Shown here: piece by piece, positions 1-8,634 of the stretch
Position numbering within the stretch: position 1 is the stretch's first letter
Layout: the number at the start of each line of letters is the position of its first letter
Assembly: GCA_947625555.1 (NCBI GenBank)
Contig: CANQOT010000007.1
Span: forward strand, 1-64,000
Source: an uncultured Clostridia bacterium
GTDB taxonomy: Bacteria; Bacillota; Clostridia; Christensenellales; Borkfalkiaceae
Length of the DNA: 64,000 nt
Direction of reading: 5' to 3'
The notes under the pieces: generated by a model
The model's input: the letters and a program-made list of their open reading frames with translations, nothing else
What the model was told of the DNA's origin: nothing
The model's database searches: none
Made by a program: the position numbers and the translations under genes

Positions 1-1449
1 CCTATCCGAACGGTGCAACGCATCGTACAAATCATCTGTACGTTCTCTTTCAAAATCGACTACCACGTTCACAGCTATACTACGACCGTAACGAAGCCGA
101 CCTGCACGACAGACGGTTATACGACTTATAGATGCTCGTGCGGTCATTCTTATACGGATAACCCGACATCCGCGCTCGGACACAGTTACAGCGCAACGAC
201 GACGCCGCCCACTTGCACGTCGGGCGGCTACACGACGAACAGGTGTACGCGGTGTGGCAATACCTATCAGAGCAATCAATCGGATGCGCTCGGTCATAGC
301 TATGACAGCACGACCACGCCGCCGACCTGTACGGAAGAGGGATATACAACTCATGTCTGTTCGCGTTGCAATACGACCTATGTAGACAGCCGAATACCCG
401 CGTTGGGACATAGTTATACGGTAGAAACGTCTGCTACCTGCACGGGGGAGAAGTTTGTCTACACCTGTTCAAGGTGTCAATACAGCTATACGGATTACAC
501 CGATGAAAACGGGACGGGACATAGCTTCACGACCAAAACGACGGCGGCGACTTGTACCGAAGAGGGATATACGATCTACACCTGCACGAAGTGCGGCTAC
601 AACTACCGAGATACGGTATCGAGAGCGCTCGGTCATAATTACAGGGCAACGGTCGTATCTCCGAAGTGTACCGAGGGCGGTTACACGCTCTATACTTGCA
701 GTCGATGCGGGGACGAATATCGAAGCGGAACGACAGAAGCAAGCGGACATAGCTACGTTGAAAGGACATATCCCGCGACTTGTACCGAGGGCGGCTATAC
801 GCTTCATGAGTGCAGTCGGTGTGGGGACAGTTACAGGGACAACGTATCGCAACCGCTTGGGCATAACTTTGAAACGTCGGAAGTCCCTGCGAGCTGTACC
901 GAGGGCGGGAAAACGGTCTATCATTGTCAGGTATGCGGCTATGAAAAGTCTGAGTCGGACGGAAGTCTGCCAACGGGACATGACTATACGAACACCGTCG
1001 TGCGCGAAGCGACGTGTACGCAAGAGGGGACGCGGAAAAGCGTATGCGACACCTGCGGCTATTCTTTTGAAACGAAGATCCCAGCGAACGGGCATAACTA
1101 CATGATTTCCGACGTGCAAAGTTCAAACGGAAATACGAGGAGAACCTATACCTGCACGGTCTGCGGCGATCACTACACGCAAGAGCTTGGCAATCAGTAT
1201 GACGAGGTTACAAACTACGTCGAGTACCTGTTTGAGCAGTATCGTCCGTACATGATATGGGTATTCTTGGCGACGGCGGGCGTATGGAGCATCGCAATCG
1301 GAGTCGCTATCATCATCGCCCATAAGAATGAGGATAAGGAGAAAGCGAAGAAGATGCTCGTCAACTACGTCGTCGGCATCATCGTGATTTTCGCAATTCT
1401 TGTTGCCGCACCGTTCCTTGTCAGAGGCATTGCCGCGCTCGTAACTTGA
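1..1449 (+). CDS. Cysteine-repeat protein with pilin-like two-helix C-terminus (5' partial)
   Basis: The frame is open to the left edge, so the real start is outside the window. About ten tandem units of roughly 35 residues follow the pattern CTxGGYTxYxCSxCGxxY ending in a GHxY motif; the paired CxxC knuckles look zinc-binding or disulfide-linked. The last ~65 residues hold two hydrophobic helices separated by a short charged loop (NEDKEKAKK), the layout of VirB2/TrbC-type conjugative pilins. I infer a surface or pilus-associated subunit of the transfer machinery of the mobile element, with the other transfer genes to the left. Lipoproteins at 32.7, 47.6 and 55.1 kb also have CxCG units but with different spacing. 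The repeat and helices are seen; the role is inference. Confidence 0.6.
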   Translation, partial: PIRTVQRIVQIICTFSFKIDYHVHSYTTTVTKPTCTTDGYTTYRCSCGHSYTDNPTSALGHSYSATTTPPTCTSGGYTTNRCTRCGNTYQSNQSDALGHSYDSTTTPPTCTEEGYTTHVCSRCNTTYVDSRIPALGHSYTVETSATCTGEKFVYTCSRCQYSYTDYTDENGTGHSFTTKTTAATCTEEGYTIYTCTKCGYNYRDTVSRALGHNYRATVVSPKCTEGGYTLYTCSRCGDEYRSGTTEASGHSYVERTYPATCTEGGYTLHECSRCGDSYRDNVSQPLGHNFETSEVPASCTEGGKTVYHCQVCGYEKSESDGSLPTGHDYTNTVVREATCTQEGTRKSVCDTCGYSFETKIPANGHNYMISDVQSSNGNTRRTYTCTVCGDHYTQELGNQYDEVTNYVEYLFEQYRPYMIWVFLATAGVWSIAIGVAIIIAHKNEDKEKAKKMLVNYVVGIIVIFAILVAAPFLVRGIAALVT

Positions 1450-1530
1450 CAAAAAATGGCGAAAATTTGCGGTTGAGAAAGAGTAATCTCTAAAAATCAC
1501 GAAACTATCTCTAATTTTCCGCAAAATAGC

Positions 1531-1582
1531 TTGACTCTTCCGCAAGAAGGGTGTATGATTATAGTGGTTCGTATATATACGA
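1531..1582 (+). promoter_or_regulatory. SigA promoter with palindromic operator
   Basis: TTGACT (1531-1536), 17-bp spacer and TATGAT (1554-1559) make a strong SigA promoter. At 1569-1582, where transcription should start, lies a perfect 14-bp palindrome TCGTATATATACGA. The same core (GTATATATACGACA, preceded by GTGGT) recurs beside a second element promoter at 10050-10068, so I read it as an operator for an element-encoded repressor. Confidence 0.7.
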
Positions 1583-1605
1583 CACATGAAAAACAGGAGG
1601 TTAGT

Positions 1606-1974
1606 ATGGACAAAGAAGCAATCATGCGCAAAGCAGAAGCGGGCGAGGACTTGACAGAAGAGGAGATCAAGGTCTACCAAAGCGAAGTCAAGCCCAAAGA
1701 ACAGAAGTATGGGAAGTACGGAACGTTGGCGAAGCAGTACATTGAGGAACACAACTTCGCAAAACTTCTGTCCCTCGCGGGCAATCTTCCCGAATACCTT
1801 CACGGCGTGGACGAGAGGGCGCAGGACCTGTACGACACGATGTACGAGCAACTGTCCAAGAAGGAAAAGTTCAAGCGCACGGGCGACTACATGGAAGATG
1901 TCAGGCGCTTGACGGAGATGCAGAGGATTATCGACGAGGCAATTCTCACCCAAATCGTCTACGAGTCCGATTAA
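1606..1974 (+). CDS. TnpV-like transposon-encoded protein
   Basis: 122 residues, starting at the ATG 6 nt after AGGAGG. The central and C-terminal parts (YGKYGTLAKQYIEEH; LPEYLHGVDERAQ; then a helix ending EAILTQIVY) match the pattern I know for TnpV proteins of Firmicute conjugative transposons: a KYLKEH-type helix, a L..L..ID.. helix and a terminal E.V..EL(V/I)Y. Their biochemical role is not established; they usually sit near recombinase genes, as here. Transcribed from the promoter at 1531-1559. The longer frame starting upstream is rejected because it would run through that promoter. Confidence 0.6.
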   Translation: MDKEAIMRKAEAGEDLTEEEIKVYQSEVKPKEQKYGKYGTLAKQYIEEHNFAKLLSLAGNLPEYLHGVDERAQDLYDTMYEQLSKKEKFKRTGDYMEDVRRLTEMQRIIDEAILTQIVYESD

Positions 1975-2038
1975 GGAAGCGTTGTAAAGGAAGCGCGGAG
2001 GGTATCTGCGCGACCGAGTGAAAACTGAATAACTTATG

Positions 2039-2106
2039 CTACGGCATAATCAAAGAACACAGAGATGAAGTGTTGGCGATTATGCCGTAGAAAACGCTTC
2101 ATCTCT
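2039..2106 (+). promoter_or_regulatory. Candidate attenuator or pseudoknot ahead of the recombinase operon
   Basis: Two perfect helices interleave. Helix 1 pairs 2039-2051 (CTACGGCATAATC) with 2078-2090, extended inward by AACAC/GTGTT (2056-2060/2070-2074). Helix 2 pairs 2061-2070 (AGAGATGAAG) with 2097-2106, and is followed by TTCTTTTTC. They cannot nest: they form either a pseudoknot or alternative antiterminator and terminator states. The site lies 21 nt before the small gene that heads the recombinase operon. Confidence 0.55.
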
Positions 2107-2127
2107 TTCTTTTTCGGGAGAGGAAGC

Positions 2128-2283
2128 GTGGAGAACAAGGATAAGGATGAAGTCAAATACGCGATTGTCTATTCAATGCTCATGGATCTGTTTGAGAAGG
2201 GCGCGATTGACAAGGCAATGGCGGAGAAAATCAATCAAAAGTGTGCGGAGCAGTTAGGCTGTCGCAAAATGGCAGTAGGGTAA
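2128..2283 (+). CDS. Small protein preceding the serine recombinases
   Basis: 51 residues from GTG, preceded by GAGAGGAAGC. Short acidic-basic helical protein (VKYAIVYSMLMDLFEKGAIDKAMAEKINQ...). Small proteins of this look, with a helix-turn 'L...G.I....a..i' pattern, often precede large serine recombinase genes in Firmicute elements and may act as directionality or accessory factors; that role is inference. A longer start in the same frame would place coding sequence across the hairpins at 2039-2106 and is less likely. It ends 4 nt before the next start, so the two are co-translated. Confidence 0.55.
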   Translation: MENKDKDEVKYAIVYSMLMDLFEKGAIDKAMAEKINQKCAEQLGCRKMAVG

Positions 2284-2287
2284 GGAA

Positions 2288-3826
2288 ATGGCAAAGGAAG
2301 TTCAAGTAATCAGGGCAACAAAATATCTCGACGAGCAGGACGTTATCAGAGTGGGTGCGTACTGTCGTGTGTCGTCCGATCATAAAGACCAAATCAATTC
2401 GTTCTTGGCGCAGGTGCAGTATTACACCGAATACATTCGGTCGAATGACCGTATGCGCCTTGTGGACATTTATGCGGACGAGGGCATCACGGGGACGGAG
2501 ATGAAGAAGCGCGAGGAGTTCATGCGTATGTTAAAGGACGCGAGGAACGGCAAGCTCGACCGTATTTTGGTAAAGAGCATCTTCCGCTTTGCCCGCAATT
2601 CGCTTGATTGCATCGAAGCCATAAGGGAACTGAAAAACAACGGCGTGAGTGTGTACTTCGAGAACGACAAGATTGACACGGACAAGATGAACTCGGAGAT
2701 GATGCTCTACATAAAGAGTGCGTTCGCGCAGAGCGAGGCGCTCAATCATTCGCGGCGAATGGCAACATCCGTCCGCATGAAAATGGAGAACGGAACGTAT
2801 TGCCCCGGTATCGTTCCGTATGGGTATCGGCTCGTAGATAAGGAAATGATAATCGTTCCCGAAGAAGCCGAGAAAATCAAGACGATATTCAGATTGTATC
2901 TGTCGGGCATCGGTTCGACCGCAATCGTGAAATATATGCAGAGGCACGAGGACACGGACATGGTATGGACGCGCGGGCGCGTACAGTACATTCTTAATAA
3001 CGAGAGGTATTGTGGCGACTTTATGATGCACAAGACATATACACCGAACGTGTTGCCGCTTCGGAGCAGACGAAATCGCGGGGAAGAGGATAGATATTTT
3101 GTCGAAAACGCCAACCCCGCAATCATATCGAGAGAGGACTTCCAAGCCGCCAAACGCATCATGGAAAGCAGGACGGATAAATACTTGAAGAGCGACGGGA
3201 AGAGAAAGCCGTTTTTCACGGGGAAGATACGCTGTCGAAAGTGCGGTTGGATATTTCACACGATGTGCGGCGTATCGACCGAAACATGGTGCTGTACGAA
3301 AATGGGCAAGGCGATAGATATTTGCCATGCGCCGAAGGTGAGAACCGAAGAGTTTGAGAACGCTTTTTTGAGGATGTTCAACGTCCTGCAAGCGAACAGG
3401 AAGAAACTGATAGACGAACCTATCAATCTCTTATCGTCCTTGAAAGTCAAATGCAATTTGGGGAACAATGAATTAGCCGAAATCGACGGCGACCTTGCGA
3501 CACTTTCTACGCAGAACAGGGCATACGCAGAGATGCTCGCGGCAGGGAACATAGACCAAGTAACCTATTCGGAGAAATCGGACAGGATAAAGAAGAAGAT
3601 AACGGAACTTCGCAGTCGGAGATTGAAGCTGTTGAGTGCCGATGAAGAGGAAAGGTGCATAGAGGAGTTGAGGGTGTTGGCTCGTGTTTTGGAGCGGCAA
3701 CCCCAAGCAATAACAGAGTTCAGTCCCGAACTCTATGACGAAATCATGGACGTGCTTTACGTCGAGCAGGACGGCTCGTTCACGTTCAAATTGAAGGGCG
3801 GATTGGAACTCAAAGTGAGGCGGTAA
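2288..3826 (+). CDS. Large serine recombinase 1
   Basis: 512 residues. The N-terminal resolvase domain (~20-165) has the catalytic motif YCRVSS with nucleophile Ser29, and the IYADEGITGTEMKKREEF and R-FARN motifs typical of the family. A recombinase domain (~175-300, start GYR) and a Cys-rich zinc ribbon (CRKCGW...C...CC...C) follow, then a coiled coil (~395-460), the usual architecture of large serine integrases that excise and insert elements by double-strand exchange. First of three recombinase genes separated by 1-4 nt, so probably one transcript and one functional unit. Confidence 0.92.
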   Translation: MAKEVQVIRATKYLDEQDVIRVGAYCRVSSDHKDQINSFLAQVQYYTEYIRSNDRMRLVDIYADEGITGTEMKKREEFMRMLKDARNGKLDRILVKSIFRFARNSLDCIEAIRELKNNGVSVYFENDKIDTDKMNSEMMLYIKSAFAQSEALNHSRRMATSVRMKMENGTYCPGIVPYGYRLVDKEMIIVPEEAEKIKTIFRLYLSGIGSTAIVKYMQRHEDTDMVWTRGRVQYILNNERYCGDFMMHKTYTPNVLPLRSRRNRGEEDRYFVENANPAIISREDFQAAKRIMESRTDKYLKSDGKRKPFFTGKIRCRKCGWIFHTMCGVSTETWCCTKMGKAIDICHAPKVRTEEFENAFLRMFNVLQANRKKLIDEPINLLSSLKVKCNLGNNELAEIDGDLATLSTQNRAYAEMLAAGNIDQVTYSEKSDRIKKKITELRSRRLKLLSADEEERCIEELRVLARVLERQPQAITEFSPELYDEIMDVLYVEQDGSFTFKLKGGLELKVRR

Positions 3827-3827
3827 A

Positions 3828-4685
3828 ATGGCAAATCGGATGATAAGTTACGGATATGGGATGCAGGACGGGAAGCTGTCTATCATCGCCGAGGAAGCAG
3901 AGGTGGTGAACCGTATCTTTGCCGAGTACATAGATGGGAAACGTCTTGACGAAATAGCGGGCGAATTGACTATTGAGGGCGTGGAGTTCTTTTTGGGGAA
4001 TTGCCAATGGAACAAGAACCGTATCGCTCGTATCATCGACAACGAGAAGTATATCGGTGCGGACGGCTATCCGCAGATCGTTGACGAGGACGATTTTGTC
4101 TATGCGCGGCAACTGAAATCGGAGAAAGGCGCGAAGAAGATACACTTCGACGAGGAGATAGAATACCTGCGGAACAATAAGATCACCTGCGCCCAATGCG
4201 GTAGCCCGATGCGGAGAATATCCAAGTGGCGCAGTCGTGAGAAATGGCTTTGCCGCTGTGGATGCTCGAACGATATTTATATCTCGGATGCTGTCATATT
4301 CGGCGGGGTAAACGCTATCTTGCAGAAAGTCGTAGAAAACCCCGATAACGCCGTTCCGAGCAGGGACGAGCGGATGGCAAATCTTGAATTGAAGCGTTGT
4401 CAGAACGAGGTCAACCGTATCTTCGGAAGCAAATCGCCGACATTCACCGTGGGGAAGAGGCTTATCTTTGAACTTGTGTCGTTGAGGTTTGAAGCTCTCA
4501 ACGAGAACAGCCCCGACATCTATACGGAAATGCTTGTCAAAGATTGTGCAGACGCTCTTGCACAAAGTTCGATAAGCAGAGAGTTCATCGAAAAACATAT
4601 CAAGAAGCTCTCTATCGACAAGGCAGGGTGCATCACGGTCTTGTTCGATAACGGAGCAGAACTAACGAACGCAAAGGAGGTGTAA
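3828..4685 (+). CDS. Recombinase-domain protein lacking the serine catalytic domain
   Basis: 285 residues starting one base after the stop of recombinase 1. It opens directly with the recombinase (DNA-binding) domain (ISYGYGMQDGKLSII..EEAEVVNRIF...), followed by a zinc ribbon (CAQCGSPM...CRCGC). No resolvase domain and no catalytic Ser motif are present, and the -GYG- start matches the equivalent junction of the flanking full-length proteins. It therefore cannot cut DNA by itself and is probably a DNA-binding accessory subunit. The clean start with GAGGCGG upstream and undamaged frame argue against a pseudogene. Confidence 0.85.
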   Translation: MANRMISYGYGMQDGKLSIIAEEAEVVNRIFAEYIDGKRLDEIAGELTIEGVEFFLGNCQWNKNRIARIIDNEKYIGADGYPQIVDEDDFVYARQLKSEKGAKKIHFDEEIEYLRNNKITCAQCGSPMRRISKWRSREKWLCRCGCSNDIYISDAVIFGGVNAILQKVVENPDNAVPSRDERMANLELKRCQNEVNRIFGSKSPTFTVGKRLIFELVSLRFEALNENSPDIYTEMLVKDCADALAQSSISREFIEKHIKKLSIDKAGCITVLFDNGAELTNAKEV

Positions 4686-4689
4686 AAGA

Positions 4690-6312
4690 GTGGAGCAGGG
4701 CGCGAAGATTATCACGAAAATCGAAGCGAACCCTATGCTTTCGTCGAAGCGCGACGAGTACAGGCAGATGCGCGTTGCGGCGTATTGCCGCGTGTCTACG
4801 GACTCCGACGATCAGTTGGAAAGTTACAGGGCGCAGGTCGCCTATTACACCGATGCGATAGCGAAGAATCCCCGTTGGAAGTTAGCGGACATCTATGCCG
4901 ACGAGGGTATCACGGGAACGATGCTCAAAAAGCGCGATAACTTCAACCGTATGATACGGGACTGCGAGCGCGGGCGCGTAGATTATATTCTCTGCAAGTC
5001 GGTCGCACGGTTTGCCCGTAACACGGTTGATGCGCTTCGGATAGTGAGAAAGCTCAAGGACAAAGGCATCGGCGTGTACTTCGAGGAACAATGCTTGGAT
5101 ACGCTCAAAGTCGAGAACGAGATGTTCTTGGGACTACATTCGGTCATGGCACAATCGGAAAGCGAAACGATAAGCGCGAACGTGCGTTGGGGCATCCAAC
5201 AGCGTATGAAGTCGGGGACATTCAAATTCAGATATAATATACTTGGGTATGAAAAAGGCGAGGACGGCGAGCCGAAAATCGTTGAAGAGGAAGCGGCGCA
5301 TATTCGTAAAATCTATGAGATGTATCTAAATGGCGACAGTTTGAACGTCATCATGGACTACTTGATCGAGAATAAAATACCGACGAAGAAAGGCGACCTA
5401 ACTTGGTCGAAGAACGCCATAAAGAACATTCTCTGTAACGAACGTTACTGCGGGGACTTGCTCTTGCAGAAAACTTTCGTAGACAACCCGATACACAAGA
5501 AAGTCCACAAGAACAGGGGAGAAATGCCGAAGTATTTCATTCAGAACAATCATCCTGCAATCATATCGAGAGAGGACTTTCAAGCCGTGCAAGCGGAAAT
5601 GGCACGTCGGACGACGAAGCGCAGGGTGTCTGAAAGGGCAAGGACTGAAATCGGCAGATACAGCGCGAAGTATGCCTTGTCGGAGCTTCTCGTCTGCGGT
5701 GAGTGCGGAAGTGCATATCGGCGTAGAATATGGATCAAGAAGAACGGCGAGAAGGTAGGTGTATGGCGTTGTATTAACCGTATCGAAAACGGTACGGTAG
5801 CGTGTCAGGACTCGCCCACCTTGCATGAGGATAAACTTCAAGAGGCAATTTGCCGTGGACTTCTCAAAGCGTACAAGGACTTCGGCGGGGCTATGGACTG
5901 TATCACGACCGCGTTGACGTATGCGACGACGGGAGCGGACGAAACGCTTGACGTTTACGCGATTGAAAAGCAGATGCAACAGATCAACGACAACCTTGAT
6001 GAAGTCATCATGCTTCGGGAGCGGACGCAGGGGGACAAGGGGAAGTACGACGTTGAAATTCAGAAGATGTCGCAACAGTTGGTCGCGCTTCGGCAACAGC
6101 GGGACTTGCAAAAACAGAAGTTAGATCAGATGCCGAAAGTTCGGGCTGAAATCGAGCAGATAAAGGCAATGTTTGAGGAGCAGGAGAACTTCGTTACATA
6201 CCGCGATAATGTTGTGCGCTGTGTCGTGGAGTGTATCAGGGTGGCAAAGGATAAAACGCTCACGATCATCCTTAAAGGCGGCTATTCCGTCGAGGAAAAA
6301 GTCGGGGACTGA
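4690..6312 (+). CDS. Large serine recombinase 2
   Basis: 540 residues from GTG with AAAGGAGGTG upstream. Resolvase domain with YCRVSTDSDDQ (nucleophile Ser36), IYADEGITGTMLKKRDNF and RFARNTVDA motifs; recombinase domain (~190-310, 'YNILGYEKGEDGEPKIVEEEA'-like region), zinc ribbon CGECGSAYRRR...CINR, and a long coiled coil near 420-500. Complete family length. Third gene of the triplet; the two catalytic members differ in sequence, so they could act as a heteromeric integrase with the middle protein. Just downstream (6368-6380) is a short repeat found again at 16698, a possible attachment core. Confidence 0.92.
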   Translation: MEQGAKIITKIEANPMLSSKRDEYRQMRVAAYCRVSTDSDDQLESYRAQVAYYTDAIAKNPRWKLADIYADEGITGTMLKKRDNFNRMIRDCERGRVDYILCKSVARFARNTVDALRIVRKLKDKGIGVYFEEQCLDTLKVENEMFLGLHSVMAQSESETISANVRWGIQQRMKSGTFKFRYNILGYEKGEDGEPKIVEEEAAHIRKIYEMYLNGDSLNVIMDYLIENKIPTKKGDLTWSKNAIKNILCNERYCGDLLLQKTFVDNPIHKKVHKNRGEMPKYFIQNNHPAIISREDFQAVQAEMARRTTKRRVSERARTEIGRYSAKYALSELLVCGECGSAYRRRIWIKKNGEKVGVWRCINRIENGTVACQDSPTLHEDKLQEAICRGLLKAYKDFGGAMDCITTALTYATTGADETLDVYAIEKQMQQINDNLDEVIMLRERTQGDKGKYDVEIQKMSQQLVALRQQRDLQKQKLDQMPKVRAEIEQIKAMFEEQENFVTYRDNVVRCVVECIRVAKDKTLTIILKGGYSVEEKVGD

Positions 6313-6367
6313 CAGAGGGAACATTGCCAAGAATACCAAGATTTTTTGGTATAGAACAGCCCGAAAG

Positions 6368-6380
6368 TTTGGCACACTTC
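6368..6380 (+). repeat. 13-bp direct repeat, possible att core (copy 1)
   Basis: TTTGGCACACTTC, 56 nt after the last recombinase stop; an identical copy is at 16698-16710 near the right end of the element. Flanks are only loosely similar (AAAGT versus AAGTC before the core). Position next to the integrase genes is where an attachment site would be expected, but 13 bp is short. Confidence 0.35.
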
Positions 6381-6483
6381 AAATTTTCTACAACTGTGTA
6401 AAAAAATTATGATTTGTGCGTAAATGGCTTTCCTATCGGATGCTCTATAATAATTGTGTATGAGTATAGACAGGAGAGTAACC

Positions 6484-7419
6484 ATGTCCGAAAGAAAGCA
6501 GATAGAGTATTACAGCAGGATCGAGAGCAAGTCGGTTGAGTGGCTGTGGTATCCGTATATCCCGTATGGCAAGATAACCATTATTCAGGGCGATCCCGCA
6601 AGCGGCAAAACGTCGTTCGCGTTGTACCTTGCTATGCTCTTGTCAAGGGGACTTCCGATGCCGCTCTCCGACAAGCCCGTTGAAATGCAGAATATCATCT
6701 ATCAGAACAGAGAGGACGGCGCGGCAGATACGATAAAACCCCGTCTTGAACGATACGGGGCAGACTGCGACAGGATATGTTTCATCTTGGAAGATGATAC
6801 GCCGTTGTCGCTTGCCGACAGCAGACTTGAAAAGGCAATCATAGAGGCGAACGCGCGTGTCCTGATTTTAGACCCCATACAAGCATATATGGGCGATGGC
6901 GACATGGTACGAGCAAATGACATCAGACCGCTCATGACGAACCTATGTAAAGTCGCGGAACGGACGAACTGCGCCATAATTCTGATAGGGCATCTGAACA
7001 AGAAGGACGGTGGGAAAGACATATACAGAACGCTCGGCTCGATAGATATTGTCGCCGCCGCGAGAAGCGTTTTAATGGTGCGGAAGTCCGATGATGACAA
7101 CGATGACGATTTCCGACAGGTCGTACAGGTCAAGAGCAATCTCGCGCCGAACGGGAAAAACCTGCAATTCTCATTGAAAAGCGGCAAGCTGACAGATTGG
7201 CAATACGTCGAAGGGCAGGAGAACTCGGAAGTGAGTGTGCTTCATAAGTGCGAAGAAATCCTGAAAGAGTACATAGGCGAGCAAGGAGTTAGATGCACGG
7301 AAGTGTTCGACTATATGGACAAGCAAGGGTTTAGCAAGCGGACGGTAGTCCGCGCAAAGGCTTCGCTCGGCATCAGGTCGAAAAAGCAAGGACAATATTG
7401 GATTTGGCATTTGGAATAG
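6484..7419 (+). CDS. RepA-like P-loop ATPase
   Basis: 311 residues; ATG chosen because AGGAGAG lies 5 nt upstream (an earlier in-frame TTG lacks a site). RecA-fold ATPase with Walker A GDPASGKTS (~36-44) and a Walker B-like VLILDPIQAYMGDG segment, then LIGHLNKKDGG as in hexameric RepA/RegA helicases and AAA_25 proteins. The last ~70 residues look like a winged helix (CTEVFDYMDKQGFSKRTVVRAKASLG). Probably the replication or maintenance ATPase of the element. A TATAAT at 6446-6451 could serve as its -10, but I see no good -35. Same-strand gene 7435 follows 15 nt later. Confidence 0.8.
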   Translation: MSERKQIEYYSRIESKSVEWLWYPYIPYGKITIIQGDPASGKTSFALYLAMLLSRGLPMPLSDKPVEMQNIIYQNREDGAADTIKPRLERYGADCDRICFILEDDTPLSLADSRLEKAIIEANARVLILDPIQAYMGDGDMVRANDIRPLMTNLCKVAERTNCAIILIGHLNKKDGGKDIYRTLGSIDIVAAARSVLMVRKSDDDNDDDFRQVVQVKSNLAPNGKNLQFSLKSGKLTDWQYVEGQENSEVSVLHKCEEILKEYIGEQGVRCTEVFDYMDKQGFSKRTVVRAKASLGIRSKKQGQYWIWHLE

Positions 7420-7434
7420 GAGGACAAAAGAGGT

Positions 7435-8634
7435 ATGAGAGCAATAGAGGCGCGTAGAGTAGCGTTCTTTCGTGAAACGATAAAGGCGTTAGATACGCCG
7501 TCCATGAGCATATACGATGATATTATGCACATGATGTCCCGTATAGAGTGTACGTCAAAGAACGACGTCAAGATGCTTTGGCTTACGGATGCGCGGGAAT
7601 CGTTTGACGATTACAAACGGTACAAGTGGCGCGATGAAAGCATAAAGAGCAAAAGGGAATTTTTGAGGTGCTATCCCGACGATCCGATTTGGTTCGTCTT
7701 TCATGCTGTCAACGACAAGTACGGGAAGATGATGTCCCTCGATCACTTGGAGTTCACGCTGGCGGCAGATGCGTTGAGCGATGACGTGAACGGTGTGAAT
7801 TGCGTTGAGATTTTGGGTTGGATAAGGGATCGCGTTTGGGAAACGATAAGGGAACTCGAAAAAGGAACGTATAACGAGAAAGTGGCAAAGAATTTGCCCT
7901 ACAAGTACAGGTACGGAACGATTTCGAGAAAGACTTATTGGGACACTTTTCCCGAATTGCGGAAGGAGCAATACGGGAACGTGAGCGAAGAAGAGCGGGA
8001 GCGCTTCCTCGCTTTTATCGTAAATGAGAGCAGAGAAAAAGTCCCCGAAAATTGCATCAAGGATATGACGTTCATGAAGTATTTCGAGATGCTCTATCCG
8101 TGCTATTTGGCAATGGAAGAGGATGTTCCCGACGAACCGAAGAGAGCGTTTTTCAGGTTTGCAGAGGACTTCGGCGGGGGCGTTTTGGAACGTTATATCG
8201 ACTATGACTCGACACAGGATTTTGACGCATTTTGTCATGGAGAATACGGAAGGTGGGGCGGTCATCCGTGGGGTATTGTGCGCGGCAGTAGTAGGACACG
8301 CATCTATCTTGCCCCCAACCGAACGGAGAACGGATATTACTTCTCATTTTCGGGCAACCCGAATTGGAACATTCACGGGATGATAAAAAGCTATCTTGCA
8401 TTGAAAGACACGGGTGTGCCGTTCATCTTCCCTTGTCCCGAAGAAACGATTTCGTACATAAAGGAAGGGGACTTGATCGGCTTCGTGTCCTGCGACGACT
8501 TCCCCGCGTATTGCCAACTCTCTTTCCCGAAGAAAGTCGTGAATGATTTCAGACATTACGACGAGAAATTCCATAAAAAGATATTCGATTTGATTGATTG
8601 GCAACCGATAGAAGAGGTAAAATTGAAGCGATGA
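7435..8634 (+). CDS. Unknown mobile-element protein
   Basis: 399 residues, AAGAGG just before the ATG. I do not recognise the family. The N-terminal part is helical and rich in charged and aromatic residues; the C-terminal half has a Trp/Gly-rich stretch (EYGRWGGHPWGIVRG) and FSGNPNWN, suggesting a folded globular enzyme-like domain. No signal peptide or membrane segment. It overlaps the next gene by 4 nt (ATGA) and sits between a RepA-like ATPase and metallophosphoesterases, so a DNA-metabolism or element-maintenance role is possible but unproven. Confidence 0.7.
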   Translation: MRAIEARRVAFFRETIKALDTPSMSIYDDIMHMMSRIECTSKNDVKMLWLTDARESFDDYKRYKWRDESIKSKREFLRCYPDDPIWFVFHAVNDKYGKMMSLDHLEFTLAADALSDDVNGVNCVEILGWIRDRVWETIRELEKGTYNEKVAKNLPYKYRYGTISRKTYWDTFPELRKEQYGNVSEEERERFLAFIVNESREKVPENCIKDMTFMKYFEMLYPCYLAMEEDVPDEPKRAFFRFAEDFGGGVLERYIDYDSTQDFDAFCHGEYGRWGGHPWGIVRGSSRTRIYLAPNRTENGYYFSFSGNPNWNIHGMIKSYLALKDTGVPFIFPCPEETISYIKEGDLIGFVSCDDFPAYCQLSFPKKVVNDFRHYDEKFHKKIFDLIDWQPIEEVKLKR

